NCBI GenBank assembly: GCA_943787925.1
Contig: CALSOH010000001.1
Coordinates: 434,001 to 498,000 of the forward strand
From: TMED14 sp003507115
GTDB taxonomy: Bacteria; Bacteroidota; Bacteroidia; Flavobacteriales; Schleiferiaceae
Direction of reading: 5' to 3'
DNA length: 64,000 nucleotides
How positions within the stretch are numbered: the stretch's first letter is position 1; each line of letters opens with the position of its first letter. This document shows, piece after piece, positions 16,324-25,460 of this stretch. A program made the position numbers and the translations under genes. The notes under the pieces are model-generated. The model was not told where the DNA came from. It saw only the letters and a program-made list of their open reading frames with translations, and ran no database searches.

Positions 16324-16625
16324 GTCCTGGACCTCGCCGTGATCGACTCGAAGCATGGATGGGCGCCGTGATCGCTGGAGGCACCCCGTGGTTCATTTGG
16401 GCATTTCTTCAGGCGACATATCCTGATTTGCCTCCTGTTTCTGAAATCGACCCAGATCTCTGGGCCTTTCTGTTAAATCGTGTTTTGGTTTTTTCCATTC
16501 TGATTGAGCTTAGCTATCTCATTATTGGCGTCATGCTACGTCGGTATAAGTTGGTCAAGATGATATTGATCATTTCTGCGTTGTATTCCTCGGTGGCACT
16601 CTACTATCGCTGGGAATGGTTGTAA
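16320..16625 (+). CDS. Small membrane protein of unknown function in the surE-lpxB operon
   Basis: 101 residues, with two or three hydrophobic segments (AVIAGGTPWFIWAFLQATY, VLVFSILIELSYLIIGVML, MILIISALYSSVALYY). The start overlaps the surE stop by four bases and the stop overlaps lpxB by ten, so it is translationally coupled on both sides. I recognise no family. Its position next to lpxB suggests envelope biogenesis, but that is inference only. Confidence 0.8.
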   Translation: MSPGPRRDRLEAWMGAVIAGGTPWFIWAFLQATYPDLPPVSEIDPDLWAFLLNRVLVFSILIELSYLIIGVMLRRYKLVKMILIISALYSSVALYYRWEWL

Positions 16626-17710
16626 AAAAGGTGTTTGTCCTTGCGGGGGAAGCCTCGGGCGACGTGCTCGGAGCCGAATTTTTGCGTGCCCTCCGTGCGG
16701 CAGATCCTCTGGTGTCCATCACGTATACCGGAGGACCGGCCATGCGCGAGGTGCTGCAAGGCCAGGTGCCTTGGGTGCCCATGGAACAGATGGCCTTTAT
16801 GGGCTTTGTGGAGGTCCTTCGTCATCTGCCCCAAATCTGGAGAAACGATCAAACGATCAAGCGAGCGTTGCTCGATGACCGCCCAGATCTGATCGTTTTG
16901 ATCGATTACCCGGGGTATGGACTGCGGCTGGCTAAGTGGCTGAATGCCCAAGGATTTCGTAGCGAGGGCCGCCGAATAGTTCAGTTGGTATCCCCCCAAT
17001 TCTGGGCTTGGAAGCCCGACCGCCTGGCGACACTCAAATCCTGCTTTGATGCGGTTTATCCCCTGTTGCCTTTTGAATCGCCGCTTTTGACGAAGGCCGG
17101 TGTGGTGGCTCCCTATTTTGGGCATCCGGCCGCCACTCGTGTCCCCGCGGGCGGTTGGGATCCGGAGGGGCCCATTGCCCTCCTTCCCGGGAGTCGGACC
17201 CAAGAATGGGCCCACCATGTGCCCATTTTTTCCGATACGGCGCAAGCCTTGGGTCGAGAAGTTCGTTGGTACCGCCCGGCGCACATTCAAAGCGTCGACT
17301 ACCAAAGAATGCTTGCGCGACTCGGGGTAACCGCCTCCTTGGAGGCCATTCATTGTGGGGTGCCCAGCATGCAAGGTATTTCGGGGGCCTTGGTAGCAAG
17401 TGGGACGGCCACCTTGGAAGTGGCACTCCGAGGAATCCCCTTGGTGGTGGCGTACAAGACCTCTCGGGTGTCGTATGAAATTGGAAAGCGCGTGATTCGC
17501 GTACCTTATATCTCGCTCGTTAACCTTATCCTGGACCGCCCCGCCGTGGCGGAGTGCGTGCAGGACCGCTGTGCGCCGCAAGTCTTGGCTCAAGCTATGG
17601 AGCAAGCGCTAAACCGTCCCGATTGGCCGCAAACGGTGGCAGAACTCCGACAGGTCGTCGATCTGGGCGATCCCATGCCACAAATCGTAGAGCATGCGCG
17701 TTCCTTGTAA
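16616..17710 (+). CDS. lpxB: Lipid-A-disaccharide synthase
   Basis: 364 residues. It transfers 2,3-diacylglucosamine from UDP onto lipid X to make the lipid A disaccharide at the inner membrane. The N-terminus FVLAGEASGDVLGAEFL is the family hallmark, followed by MEQMAFMGFVEVLRHLP and the GTATLEVAL sugar-nucleotide region. Slightly short but complete. Its presence confirms an outer membrane with lipid A. Confidence 0.96.
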   Translation: MVVKKVFVLAGEASGDVLGAEFLRALRAADPLVSITYTGGPAMREVLQGQVPWVPMEQMAFMGFVEVLRHLPQIWRNDQTIKRALLDDRPDLIVLIDYPGYGLRLAKWLNAQGFRSEGRRIVQLVSPQFWAWKPDRLATLKSCFDAVYPLLPFESPLLTKAGVVAPYFGHPAATRVPAGGWDPEGPIALLPGSRTQEWAHHVPIFSDTAQALGREVRWYRPAHIQSVDYQRMLARLGVTASLEAIHCGVPSMQGISGALVASGTATLEVALRGIPLVVAYKTSRVSYEIGKRVIRVPYISLVNLILDRPAVAECVQDRCAPQVLAQAMEQALNRPDWPQTVAELRQVVDLGDPMPQIVEHARSL

Positions 17711-18854
17711 AACGCTCGGTTCCGGCTTATGGCTCATTCTGGCTGCGATCTCGGCATTTGGCGAAGTACCCCAAGTCCGTGTCCGACTTTTTTCGGGCAG
17801 CAACATGACGCAGATTCTGCTCAGTGGGGCGTCCATGGAGCTCGTGACCTACCGCGCCGGGGAAGCATCCCTGTTGGTTCGAGATGCCTTTCAAATCCGA
17901 CCCGGACAAGGAGGCGTTACCGTGAGTGCCGAAGGAGCGGCTGATATGACCGCCGACTCAGTCGCCGTCTCGGCGGAACAACCCTATTACTTGGTGGGCG
18001 CGCGAAACACGAAGCGCTACCTCCCCGGTGCGGTAGTCATTCGGCCGCGCAGCTCCGCCTACCTCTTAGCCGTCAATGTACTGAGCATGGATGACTACCT
18101 CATGGGGGTGGTCCATGCTGAGTTGGGGCGTTTGGAACATCCGGAATTGTGGGCGGCCCAAGCGGCCGTGGCCCGAACCTGGTTCGCGCGAAATCAACGC
18201 AAGTTTTTTGACCAAGGCGAATGCTATGCGGTGACCGACGACGTCCAGTCCCAAGTCTACCACGGATGGCCAGCCGATAGCGCCCGACGCGCCCGCCTGC
18301 AGGCGGCGGTTCGGGAAACCAGTGGTTTGGTCCTGGTGGACGAGGCAGGGCGGGGGATTGAAGCCCTGTTTCACGCCAATTCAGGGGGCCAAACGATGCC
18401 CTCGGAATGGTATTTCTCCCCCCGGGGCCACCTTCAAAGTGTGCCGGACACCTTCAGCTTGAATTGCCCCCAGACGTTTTGGACCAAAACACTTGACAAG
18501 GAGGCCTTTTTAACCCAAATGGCCCGATGGCTCAAGGCGAGCAGTTCTGATTCGGAATTCCGGTCCTTCGTTTGCACCTACCAACAACCCGTCCGAGCCG
18601 AGTACCTCATGTACCAAGGCCAAAAAATCCGATTGCGGACCATACGCGAGCACTACAAGCTTCGGTCCACCTGGTTTTCGATCGAAGACGCCGGGGGCAC
18701 GGTCGTCCTGCATGGCCGAGGCTATGGACACGGCATTGGGCTATCCCAGGAAGGGGCCCATGCGATGGCTCAGCGAGGCTATTCCGCCGCCCAAATCATG
18801 GCCTTTTACTACCCCGGAACCCAGTTGGTGCCCTGGGAGGCCATGCGGCCATAA
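17694..18854 (+). CDS. Exported SpoIID/LytB-domain protein
   Basis: 386 residues; an N-terminal hydrophobic segment (GLWLILAAISAFG) is a signal peptide. The SpoIID domain follows: LLAVNVLSMDDYLMGVVHAEL, AQAAVARTWF, DVQSQVYHG, then a late RGYGHGIGLSQEGAHAMA. SpoIID enzymes are lytic transglycosylases acting on peptidoglycan lacking stem peptides; in non-sporulating Bacteroidota the protein probably helps in wall remodelling. The gene overlaps lpxB by 17 bases. Confidence 0.92.
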   Translation: MRVPCKTLGSGLWLILAAISAFGEVPQVRVRLFSGSNMTQILLSGASMELVTYRAGEASLLVRDAFQIRPGQGGVTVSAEGAADMTADSVAVSAEQPYYLVGARNTKRYLPGAVVIRPRSSAYLLAVNVLSMDDYLMGVVHAELGRLEHPELWAAQAAVARTWFARNQRKFFDQGECYAVTDDVQSQVYHGWPADSARRARLQAAVRETSGLVLVDEAGRGIEALFHANSGGQTMPSEWYFSPRGHLQSVPDTFSLNCPQTFWTKTLDKEAFLTQMARWLKASSSDSEFRSFVCTYQQPVRAEYLMYQGQKIRLRTIREHYKLRSTWFSIEDAGGTVVLHGRGYGHGIGLSQEGAHAMAQRGYSAAQIMAFYYPGTQLVPWEAMRP

Positions 18855-18912
18855 TCCCATTTTTACCGCTTTTTGAGCGAGACGCTGTTAGCTCCGGGTC
18901 CATCTTGACCGA

Positions 18913-20514
18913 ATGAGTTCTTTGGTCGGAGCCTTGGCGGGGGCATGTTTTCCCTGGGAATGGTCTGGGTGGCTGCTCGGGGTCATGCTCGGGAGTGTGG
19001 GGATCTGGATAGGTCGTGTGCGAAGCCCCTATAGACAGGCCGTCTGGCTCCTTTTGGGCGCCTATTTCACCGTGGCGACGGTGCCCCGCATCCCGCAGAT
19101 GGTCACCGAGAAATGCTATACGGGACCACTCTGTATCCTGGATGCACAGCGGGCTGTCGACCCTGGGGGAGGCCAATGGCGCGTTCGCTTGAAGTGGCCT
19201 CCAGGAAGTCGCGTCGAGGGCGTGTGGCACATGACGCCGTTTCGCTCCGAGACCTTCCCCGGTGGCTTTTCCGGCCAAAAGATCTGGGGCAGCCAAGGAC
19301 TGCAGGGCGAAGCGCGCTGGCGGGAAAAGGGCAGGGTGGACAGTCTGCATCTGGGCCGGGCAGCACGCTGGCGCGCAGCCTGGCACGCACGTGTTGCAGG
19401 ACTGGGTTGGTCGCTGCGGGCCCAGCAATTGGTCCATGCCTTATTTCTCGGGGAGTCGCGGGCCCTGGCGCCCGAATTAAAACGTCCGCTGCAGTCCTTG
19501 GGCTTGGCCCATGTGCTCGCCATTTCCGGATTCCATATCGGTTTGCTCTGGGGTGTCGCGACCTTTTTGGGGCGTTGGAGCAGCTATGCGCAACGCCGAC
19601 GCATTACCTGGCTGGTAGGCCTGGGGGTATGGGGCTTCGTCGCCCTGATCGGCTTTCCTACCTCCGCTGTTCGGGCCGCGACCATGGCGACCATCGCGGG
19701 GATGATGCGCGGGCGGTCGGGCCGTCCTCGTCCGATGGCCGCATTAGGTACCGCGGTTTGGGCGATGCTCTACATCCATCCAGGCTGGGTGTGGGAGGTG
19801 GGATTTCAGCTGTCTGTGGCCGCGGTGGCCGCCCTCTTGTGGGTCCCAGCGACGCGCGGGGGGCGGTGGAGAAAGGCGATTCAACTCACCTGCGTAGCCC
19901 AGTGGGCTGTCCTTCCGCTATCTCTCTGGTATTTTCATCAATTCCCCGGGGCGTTTTTACCGGCGAATTTGCTGATCACTCCCTGCCTTCTTGGCCTCTA
20001 TCCTTACACGCTGGCCATGCTGGGTGCCGCGTCCTTTGGGTGGAAAGGGCCTTTTCCAGAGTGGGCACTGGATGCCTTGCTCTCCATGTCGGGGTGGGGT
20101 CTGATGGAAGGGGTGTATCCCAGTCATTTGACGATGGGTGCCTTGCTGGCGTCCACGGCAGTGGGCCTCTGGGCATGGGGTAAAGGCCTAAAGGGGCTCG
20201 CCTTGCTGGCTGCGCTGGCTACCGGGGTATTCATGTGCCAAGGCGTTCCTGCTCCCTCCTCCGGCCACCTGGCCTTTCGCCGCGGCCGCGGAATCGCGTC
20301 GATCCAATGGTGTGGGGATACTGCGCGCGTCGTCGCCACTCCGGGCTTGGCGAAACAGTCGTTTGTATGGGAGGTGGAGGCTCCGTCTTTTTGGACGGCG
20401 CGCGGGGTGCGCCACGTGGTGTTGACCGAATGCCCCTACCGTCAGTTTCCGGAATCCTGGCGGGCCTGGGCCTCGGCCGATACGGGATCGGGGTGGTGGT
20501 GGGATCCCCCATGA
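18913..20514 (+). CDS. comEC: ComEC/Rec2-family DNA uptake channel protein
   Basis: 533 residues, with the ComEC competence domain: LAHVLAISGFHIGLLWG is the conserved signature, followed by FPTSAVRAATMA and several membrane helices. An N-terminal DUF4131-like region precedes it. The C-terminal metallo-beta-lactamase domain of Bacillus ComEC is missing, as is common in Bacteroidota. ComEC carries single-stranded DNA across the inner membrane during transformation. The last 73 bases overlap the minus-strand membrane-protein gene. Confidence 0.9.
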   Translation: MSSLVGALAGACFPWEWSGWLLGVMLGSVGIWIGRVRSPYRQAVWLLLGAYFTVATVPRIPQMVTEKCYTGPLCILDAQRAVDPGGGQWRVRLKWPPGSRVEGVWHMTPFRSETFPGGFSGQKIWGSQGLQGEARWREKGRVDSLHLGRAARWRAAWHARVAGLGWSLRAQQLVHALFLGESRALAPELKRPLQSLGLAHVLAISGFHIGLLWGVATFLGRWSSYAQRRRITWLVGLGVWGFVALIGFPTSAVRAATMATIAGMMRGRSGRPRPMAALGTAVWAMLYIHPGWVWEVGFQLSVAAVAALLWVPATRGGRWRKAIQLTCVAQWAVLPLSLWYFHQFPGAFLPANLLITPCLLGLYPYTLAMLGAASFGWKGPFPEWALDALLSMSGWGLMEGVYPSHLTMGALLASTAVGLWAWGKGLKGLALLAALATGVFMCQGVPAPSSGHLAFRRGRGIASIQWCGDTARVVATPGLAKQSFVWEVEAPSFWTARGVRHVVLTECPYRQFPESWRAWASADTGSGWWWDPP

Positions 20515-21068
20515 TGGTGCCAACGCAAATCCTGTAGGGTTTGCCAGATCCACCAACAAGCACCCAAAAGGGGGAGGGGGGTGACTCCGTCCAGCTTGTG
20601 TGCCTCCGAGTTGGTCTTCGAGTTGAATAGGTCGGGCAACGTAGCGTCCGCATCCACCCAGAACCACGCGCCCTCAAAGAAGAAGCCATAGTGTCCAAAT
20701 AAGGGAAAGAAGAGCTGCTTTTGAAACCATCCATCTACCCCGTAGATCCAGTCGCCAGCAATGATAAAGACCATGCCCCCAATGATCAAATGCCAAAGGG
20801 CGATGCTCGCGGCAGACCAGCGGGTATATCCGGACTGGCTCCAAATGGAAAAGAGTCCAAGACTCACGAAACCAAGTCCCAAAACGCCCAAGCCTCCTAA
20901 AACAACGCCAGACAGGCTCGTCCCAAGAAATATCCATTGTAAGTACTCGTAGCCATAGGTCACATTCAGCTGCCCGTCACAGGACGACACGCTCATGGGC
21001 AAGAGAACCAGGAGTGCCCAGGCGAGCAGGCGGCGGGCTTCGCGTTTACGTACCGGGGTCCAGTCCAT
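20442..21068 (-). CDS. Membrane protein of unknown function
   Basis: About 208 residues from MDWTPVRKREARR, starting three bases past the folP stop. There is an N-terminal hydrophobic segment ending in VSSC, possibly a lipobox, then three or four membrane helices and a His/Gln-rich C-terminal tail. I recognise no family. The tail (after WWIWQTLQDL) lies antisense to the comEC 3' end, so it may be evolutionarily young or the true stop may differ. Cotranscribed with folP. Confidence 0.72.
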   Translation of the reverse strand: MDWTPVRKREARRLLAWALLVLLPMSVSSCDGQLNVTYGYEYLQWIFLGTSLSGVVLGGLGVLGLGFVSLGLFSIWSQSGYTRWSAASIALWHLIIGGMVFIIAGDWIYGVDGWFQKQLFFPLFGHYGFFFEGAWFWVDADATLPDLFNSKTNSEAHKLDGVTPLPLLGACWWIWQTLQDLRWHHHGGSHHHPDPVSAEAQARQDSGN

Positions 21069-21070
21069 GC

Positions 21071-21916
21071 TTAGGCGTTTAAGGTTTCCCAAAGTTTGAC
21101 CACGTCCGCCGCTTCATGCGCATCGTGGACGCGCAGAATTTGGGCGCCGCGCTCCAGAGCGTAGAGGTGAAGGGCGCTGGTGGCGGGTAGAACCGTGTCG
21201 GGGCTTCGGTCCAAATGCTTCCAGAGCATGCTCTTTCGCGACAAGCCGACGTAGAGGGGAGCCTCCAGGTCCTGCAGAAGGGGCAAGTCTTTCAACACGC
21301 GGTAATTGGCCTCCACCGTCTTGCCAAAGCCCAATCCCGGGTCCAGCAAGACGTGCTCAACGCCTTGTTGGCGGAGTTCGTACAGATGGCGGTGAAAATA
21401 CGTTTGTAGGTCAGCCATAACGTTTTCAGAGGTCAGGGCGGCATCCTGCATGGTGCTGGGACTCTGACCAGCGGGATAGTGTGTGAGGATGTACGGCGCT
21501 TTTGTTTGGGCCGCAACCGTCCAAATGGTCGGGTCCAAACTTCCGCCAGACACGTCATTGATGATGTGTGCGCCTTGGGCTAAGGCCCGGTAGGCAATTT
21601 CCCCCCGAAAGGTATCAATGCTGATGGGTACGTCAGGAAAGCACTGAGTCAAACGCTGCAAGGCCGGCTCTACGCGGGCCCATTCTTCTTCAAGGCTAGG
21701 AACTTCGGCGCCGGGACGCGTGCTGCAGCCGCCGAGGTCCAGCCACTGAGCTCCGCCTGCGAGGAGGGCTTCCGCATGGGATTCGGCGGCATCGGCGGAG
21801 GCGACACGGCTTCCGGCGTAAAAAGAATCGGGTGTAGTGTTGAGAATGCCCACGATGACGGGGCGCTTAGCGGACCAGGTTTGGCCCGAAATGGGCAGAG
21901 AAAAAGAGCGGAACAT
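21071..21916 (-). CDS. folP: Dihydropteroate synthase
   Basis: 281 residues from MFRSFSLPIS (an ATG 12 bases further upstream is possible). It joins p-aminobenzoate to dihydropterin pyrophosphate in folate synthesis and is the sulfonamide target. Key motifs: VGILNTTPDSFYAGS, LDLGGCSTRPGA, ISIDTFRGEIA, INDVSGG, LDPGLGFGKTVEAN and GLSRKSML. All are intact. It is divergent from DUF1599 and followed closely by the membrane protein gene. Confidence 0.96.
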   Translation of the reverse strand: MFRSFSLPISGQTWSAKRPVIVGILNTTPDSFYAGSRVASADAAESHAEALLAGGAQWLDLGGCSTRPGAEVPSLEEEWARVEPALQRLTQCFPDVPISIDTFRGEIAYRALAQGAHIINDVSGGSLDPTIWTVAAQTKAPYILTHYPAGQSPSTMQDAALTSENVMADLQTYFHRHLYELRQQGVEHVLLDPGLGFGKTVEANYRVLKDLPLLQDLEAPLYVGLSRKSMLWKHLDRSPDTVLPATSALHLYALERGAQILRVHDAHEAADVVKLWETLNA

Positions 21917-21943
21917 CGTACCTTTCACATCCTAAAGATACTC

Positions 21944-22486
21944 ATGGCAAACACCGCACACGAATACGCAACGGTCATTGACCAATGCCGTCAATTGTTC
22001 ACCAAGAAGGCCCAGGATTACGGAACCGCATGGCGCATCCTTCGACTGCCCTCTTTGACGGACCAAATCTTCATCAAAGCCAACCGCCTGCGCTCCATCC
22101 AAATGGCGGGTACACAGAAAGTGGCGGACCCCATGGAGGGCGAGTTCATTGGCATTGTCAACTACAGCATCATGGCCCTGATCCAAATGGAAAAAGGCAT
22201 TGCAGACGAACCGGACATGACCGCTGAGGAGGCACTCGCTGCGTACAATGCCCAAGCGGAAATCATTAAGAATCTTATGGAGGCCAAGAACCACGACTAC
22301 GGCGAGGCGTGGCGCGACATGCGGATTTCTTCCCTGACGGACCTCATCCTCCAAAAGTTGCTTCGCGTCAAACAAATCGAAGACAACCAGGGCCAGACCT
22401 TGGTCAGCGAGGGCATTGACGCCAATTACCAGGACATGGTCAACTATGCGGCCTTTGCCCTCATAAAACTGAATTTTCCAGCATGA
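21944..22486 (+). CDS. DUF1599 protein with internal duplication
   Basis: 180 residues. Two copies of one module: residues 20-55 (KKAQDYGTAWRILRLPSLTD) and 108-142 (KNHDYGEAWRDMRISSLTD), about 60 percent alike by eye. The fold is likely an all-alpha NTP-pyrophosphohydrolase-like or nucleotide-binding type, but no function is proven. A TACCTTTC box lies at 21919-21926, suggesting a short leader. It heads the DUF1599-DoxX-permease operon and overlaps the DoxX gene by four bases (ATGA). Confidence 0.9.
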   Translation: MANTAHEYATVIDQCRQLFTKKAQDYGTAWRILRLPSLTDQIFIKANRLRSIQMAGTQKVADPMEGEFIGIVNYSIMALIQMEKGIADEPDMTAEEALAAYNAQAEIIKNLMEAKNHDYGEAWRDMRISSLTDLILQKLLRVKQIEDNQGQTLVSEGIDANYQDMVNYAAFALIKLNFPA

Positions 22487-23634
22487 AGAACGTTCTTACG
22501 CAGATCTCCCGCGTCCTAGTAGGGGGCTTGTTTATTTTCAGTGGGGTCATCAAGATGAATGACCCGGTGGGTTTTGCTTTCAAACTGGAGGAATACTTTG
22601 GCGAGGATGTTTTGAATCTCCCATTTTTGCAGCCTCTAGCCCTGTATTTGGCCGTCTTTCTGGTCATCCTAGAGGTGCTGCTCGGGGTGTTTTTACTGCT
22701 CGGGGTTTACAAGCGCTTCACACTGTGGAGCTTGGCTGGGATGATGGGCTTTTTCACTTTTCTCACCTTCTACAGCGCCTACTTCAACAAGGTGACGGAT
22801 TGCGGCTGCTTCGGCGACGCCATACCCTTGACGCCGTGGGAAAGTTTCAGCAAGGACGTAGTTCTGAGTATCCTGATTGCGGTTCTGATTTGGGGCCAAA
22901 TGCATATTCGCACCTGGCTTCCGGAGCGAATCAATCAAGCGAAAATGGCCGGCACCCTGCTGCTATGTGTGCTTTTCAGCAACCATGTGCTCAGTCATGG
23001 GCCCATCTGGGATTTCCGCGCCTACAAGCCCGGGACGGATGTCTTGGTAGCCATGAAGTCGGCCGAAGAGCTCGGCTTGGAGCCTCCCAAGTATGAAACC
23101 TACTTCACCCTAGCGGCGCCAGACGGCAGCCGGGTAGAAGTTTCGGGAACGGCCTACATCGACGAGAAGTGGTACGAGCGTACGGACTATACGATCGTGG
23201 AAGACGGCACCTACAGCAAGAAAATCGCGGAAGGATACGAGCCGCCCATTCACGACTTTGCCATCCTGATCAACGGCGAAGACCGCACGGAGGAGTTTGT
23301 TGCCGCTCCGCAGGTCCTTTGGTTGATTGCCTACGACTTTTCCAAAGCAAACATGGAGGAGTTGGAGCGCTTGGTTCGCGAACTGAACATCTACATTCAA
23401 AAGACAAGTGTCAAGGTGGTCGGCATGACCTCCTCGAGCGATGAAGAGATTGCGGCCTTGGTCACCAAAACGGGCTGTCGCTTTCCATGGGCCGTCATGG
23501 ATGGCACTGCGTTAAAGACCGTACAACGTTCCAACCCGGGGGTGACCCTGCTCGAGGACGGAATCATCCAAAACCACTGGCATTATAATGATGCTATTTT
23601 CCTAGAAGGCAGCAATTTAGTCTGGCCAGAATGA
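22483..23634 (+). CDS. DoxX-family membrane protein with thioredoxin-like C-terminal half
   Basis: 383 residues. The N-terminal half has four membrane helices of the DoxX/BT_3928 family (LVGGLFIFSGVIKMNDPVGFA), with a CGCFGD cysteine pair after YFNKVTD, as in DoxX proteins paired with redox functions. The C-terminal 200 residues are soluble, and the last part (WLIAYDFSKANMEELERLVR) resembles a thioredoxin-like or redoxin fold without a clear CxxC. The exact role is unknown. The gene is coupled by ATGA to DUF1599 and to the permease. Confidence 0.88.
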   Translation: MKNVLTQISRVLVGGLFIFSGVIKMNDPVGFAFKLEEYFGEDVLNLPFLQPLALYLAVFLVILEVLLGVFLLLGVYKRFTLWSLAGMMGFFTFLTFYSAYFNKVTDCGCFGDAIPLTPWESFSKDVVLSILIAVLIWGQMHIRTWLPERINQAKMAGTLLLCVLFSNHVLSHGPIWDFRAYKPGTDVLVAMKSAEELGLEPPKYETYFTLAAPDGSRVEVSGTAYIDEKWYERTDYTIVEDGTYSKKIAEGYEPPIHDFAILINGEDRTEEFVAAPQVLWLIAYDFSKANMEELERLVRELNIYIQKTSVKVVGMTSSSDEEIAALVTKTGCRFPWAVMDGTALKTVQRSNPGVTLLEDGIIQNHWHYNDAIFLEGSNLVWPE

Positions 23635-24632
23635 AGCGTCGCTGGAAGTCCTTGGTGCAGTCGATCATCGTCCTTTGGGGCGTGGCCACCTTGGTTTTCT
23701 TCCTGTTTCACTCGGTGGCGGGGGATCCGGCCCGCATGATGCTGGGCCAAGTGGAAGACCCCCAAGCGCTGGCATCCATCCGAGCGGAATATGGCCTGGA
23801 CCAACCCTTGTACATTCAGTACGGCCGCTACGTGGGTGGCCTGCTGCCGGTGGGTACTCGCCCAGATGGGGGATGGGGACTGCGCTGGCCGAACCTCCAA
23901 ACGTCCTACCAACAAAAAGGCCGTCCCGTGACCGCCATGCTGGCCGATACCCTGCCCAATACAGCCTTATTGGCCCTGCTTTCGATGTCTTTGGCGCTGC
24001 TGCTGGGTATTCCCATGGGCTTGTTTGCGGCCGTGCGTCAGGGAACCGCAATGGATCGAATGGTCGTTATGCTTTCCACCACGGGGATGGCCATGCCTAG
24101 CTTCTTTTCAGCGGTGCTCATCGGTTGGATTTTTGGGTTTGTCTTGGCGCCTTGGACCGGTTTGCCGATGACCGGAAATCTCTGGGTGATGGATGATTTT
24201 GGCGAGGGCTACCGTTTGCACTGGCAAAACGCCATTTTACCTGCCGTAACGCTCGGAGTTCGTCCCTTGGGTGTCATTGCCCAAATGATGCGCTCCTCCG
24301 CCCTCGAGGTCATGGCCCAAGACTATGTCCGAACCGCCTATGCCAAGGGGCTTTCGCGCCGAGTGGTTCTCCAAAAGCATGTGCTGCGCAACGCGCTCAA
24401 TCCGCTGGTAACGACCGTTTCAGGCTGGCTCGCTGGGTTGTTTTCTGGAGCCGTTTTTGTCGAATCCGTTTTTGGTTGGAATGGCACCGGCAAACTGATG
24501 GTTGACGCGCTAGAGTCGCGTGATTTCCCCGTGGTTATGGGCTGTGTGCTTGCCCTGTCCGCGGTCTTTGTGGGCATTCAATGGGCAGTAGAACGGGCCT
24601 ACCGATGGATTGATCCACGTATTGCGTCCTGA
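23631..24632 (+). CDS. ABC transporter permease of the DppB/OppB type
   Basis: 333 residues with six membrane helices; the DppB-type start (SIIVLWGVATLVFFLFHSVAGDPARMMLG) and EAA-loop region (MAQDYVRTAYAKGLSRRVVL) are clear. The family forms the channel of di/oligopeptide ABC importers. No DppC, ATPase or binding protein gene is beside it, so partners must be elsewhere. It overlaps the DoxX gene by four bases. Confidence 0.92.
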   Translation: MKRRWKSLVQSIIVLWGVATLVFFLFHSVAGDPARMMLGQVEDPQALASIRAEYGLDQPLYIQYGRYVGGLLPVGTRPDGGWGLRWPNLQTSYQQKGRPVTAMLADTLPNTALLALLSMSLALLLGIPMGLFAAVRQGTAMDRMVVMLSTTGMAMPSFFSAVLIGWIFGFVLAPWTGLPMTGNLWVMDDFGEGYRLHWQNAILPAVTLGVRPLGVIAQMMRSSALEVMAQDYVRTAYAKGLSRRVVLQKHVLRNALNPLVTTVSGWLAGLFSGAVFVESVFGWNGTGKLMVDALESRDFPVVMGCVLALSAVFVGIQWAVERAYRWIDPRIAS

Positions 24633-24704
24633 GCCGAAACCTCGCTTGTCCACCCCGCCAAAAACCCCGAATTTTGCGGCTCTTTTTATTTAATCCCCGA
24701 TCCT

Positions 24705-25460
24705 ATGAAACTCCTCGCCGGCAACTGGAAAATGAACAACACCCTCGAAGAAGGGGCAGACTTAATGGAAGCGCTGATGGAGGGGTTGCCCGCCGAGGTG
24801 GTGGGTGACGTTCGCGTCGTGGTTTCACCGCCCTTCTTGCAGTTGCCCCAGACCGTTCATGCTTTGTGGGAAAACGCCCACATTGCCGTAGCCGCCCAGA
24901 ATGGGCATGCCGCGGATGGCGGAGCATTTACCGGCGAAGTGTCCATGGCCATGCTTCGGGATGCAGAGGTGGATGCCGTGATTATTGGGCATTCGGAACG
25001 CCGCCAATACTTTGGCGAAACGGATCAAGATGTCGCGGATAAAGTTCAGTCGGCGCTCCGAAATCAGTTGATTCCCATCGTTTGTGTCGGGGAAGTTTTG
25101 GCTCAGCGCAAGGCCGGCACCTACCTCGAGGATTCCTGGAAGCAATTGCATGCGGCATTTGCCCGGGTGAATCCCGAGGACATGTCAGATTGCGTGATTG
25201 CCTACGAGCCCGTTTGGGCGATTGGCACGGGCGAGGTCGCGACAGCGGCCCAAGCCCAAGAGGTTCACGCGTACCTCCGCGCCCAGATGCAGGCGACCTT
25301 TGGGGTATCCGATATGCCCATTCTTTACGGAGGTAGCTGCAAGCCGTCGAATGCCGCCGAAATTTTTGCTCAGCCCGATGTGGATGGAGGTTTGATTGGC
25401 GGCGCTTCATTGGTCGCTGCGGACTTCATCGCCCTGGTGGAATTGCTCAAGGCCTCCTAA
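24705..25460 (+). CDS. tpiA: Triosephosphate isomerase
   Basis: 251 residues, the normal length. It interconverts glyceraldehyde-3-phosphate and dihydroxyacetone phosphate in glycolysis. Catalytic residues are present: Lys9 (AGNWKMN), His96 (IIGHSERR), Glu168 (AYEPVWAIGTG), with the phosphate-binding YGGSCKPSN. prmA starts on the very next base after its stop. Confidence 0.98.
   Translation: MKLLAGNWKMNNTLEEGADLMEALMEGLPAEVVGDVRVVVSPPFLQLPQTVHALWENAHIAVAAQNGHAADGGAFTGEVSMAMLRDAEVDAVIIGHSERRQYFGETDQDVADKVQSALRNQLIPIVCVGEVLAQRKAGTYLEDSWKQLHAAFARVNPEDMSDCVIAYEPVWAIGTGEVATAAQAQEVHAYLRAQMQATFGVSDMPILYGGSCKPSNAAEIFAQPDVDGGLIGGASLVAADFIALVELLKAS

Noticed and set aside
16604..17605. 333-codon minus-strand frame antisense to lpxB
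   Set aside because: Low-complexity His/Arg/Gly-rich product, typical antisense artefact of lpxB.
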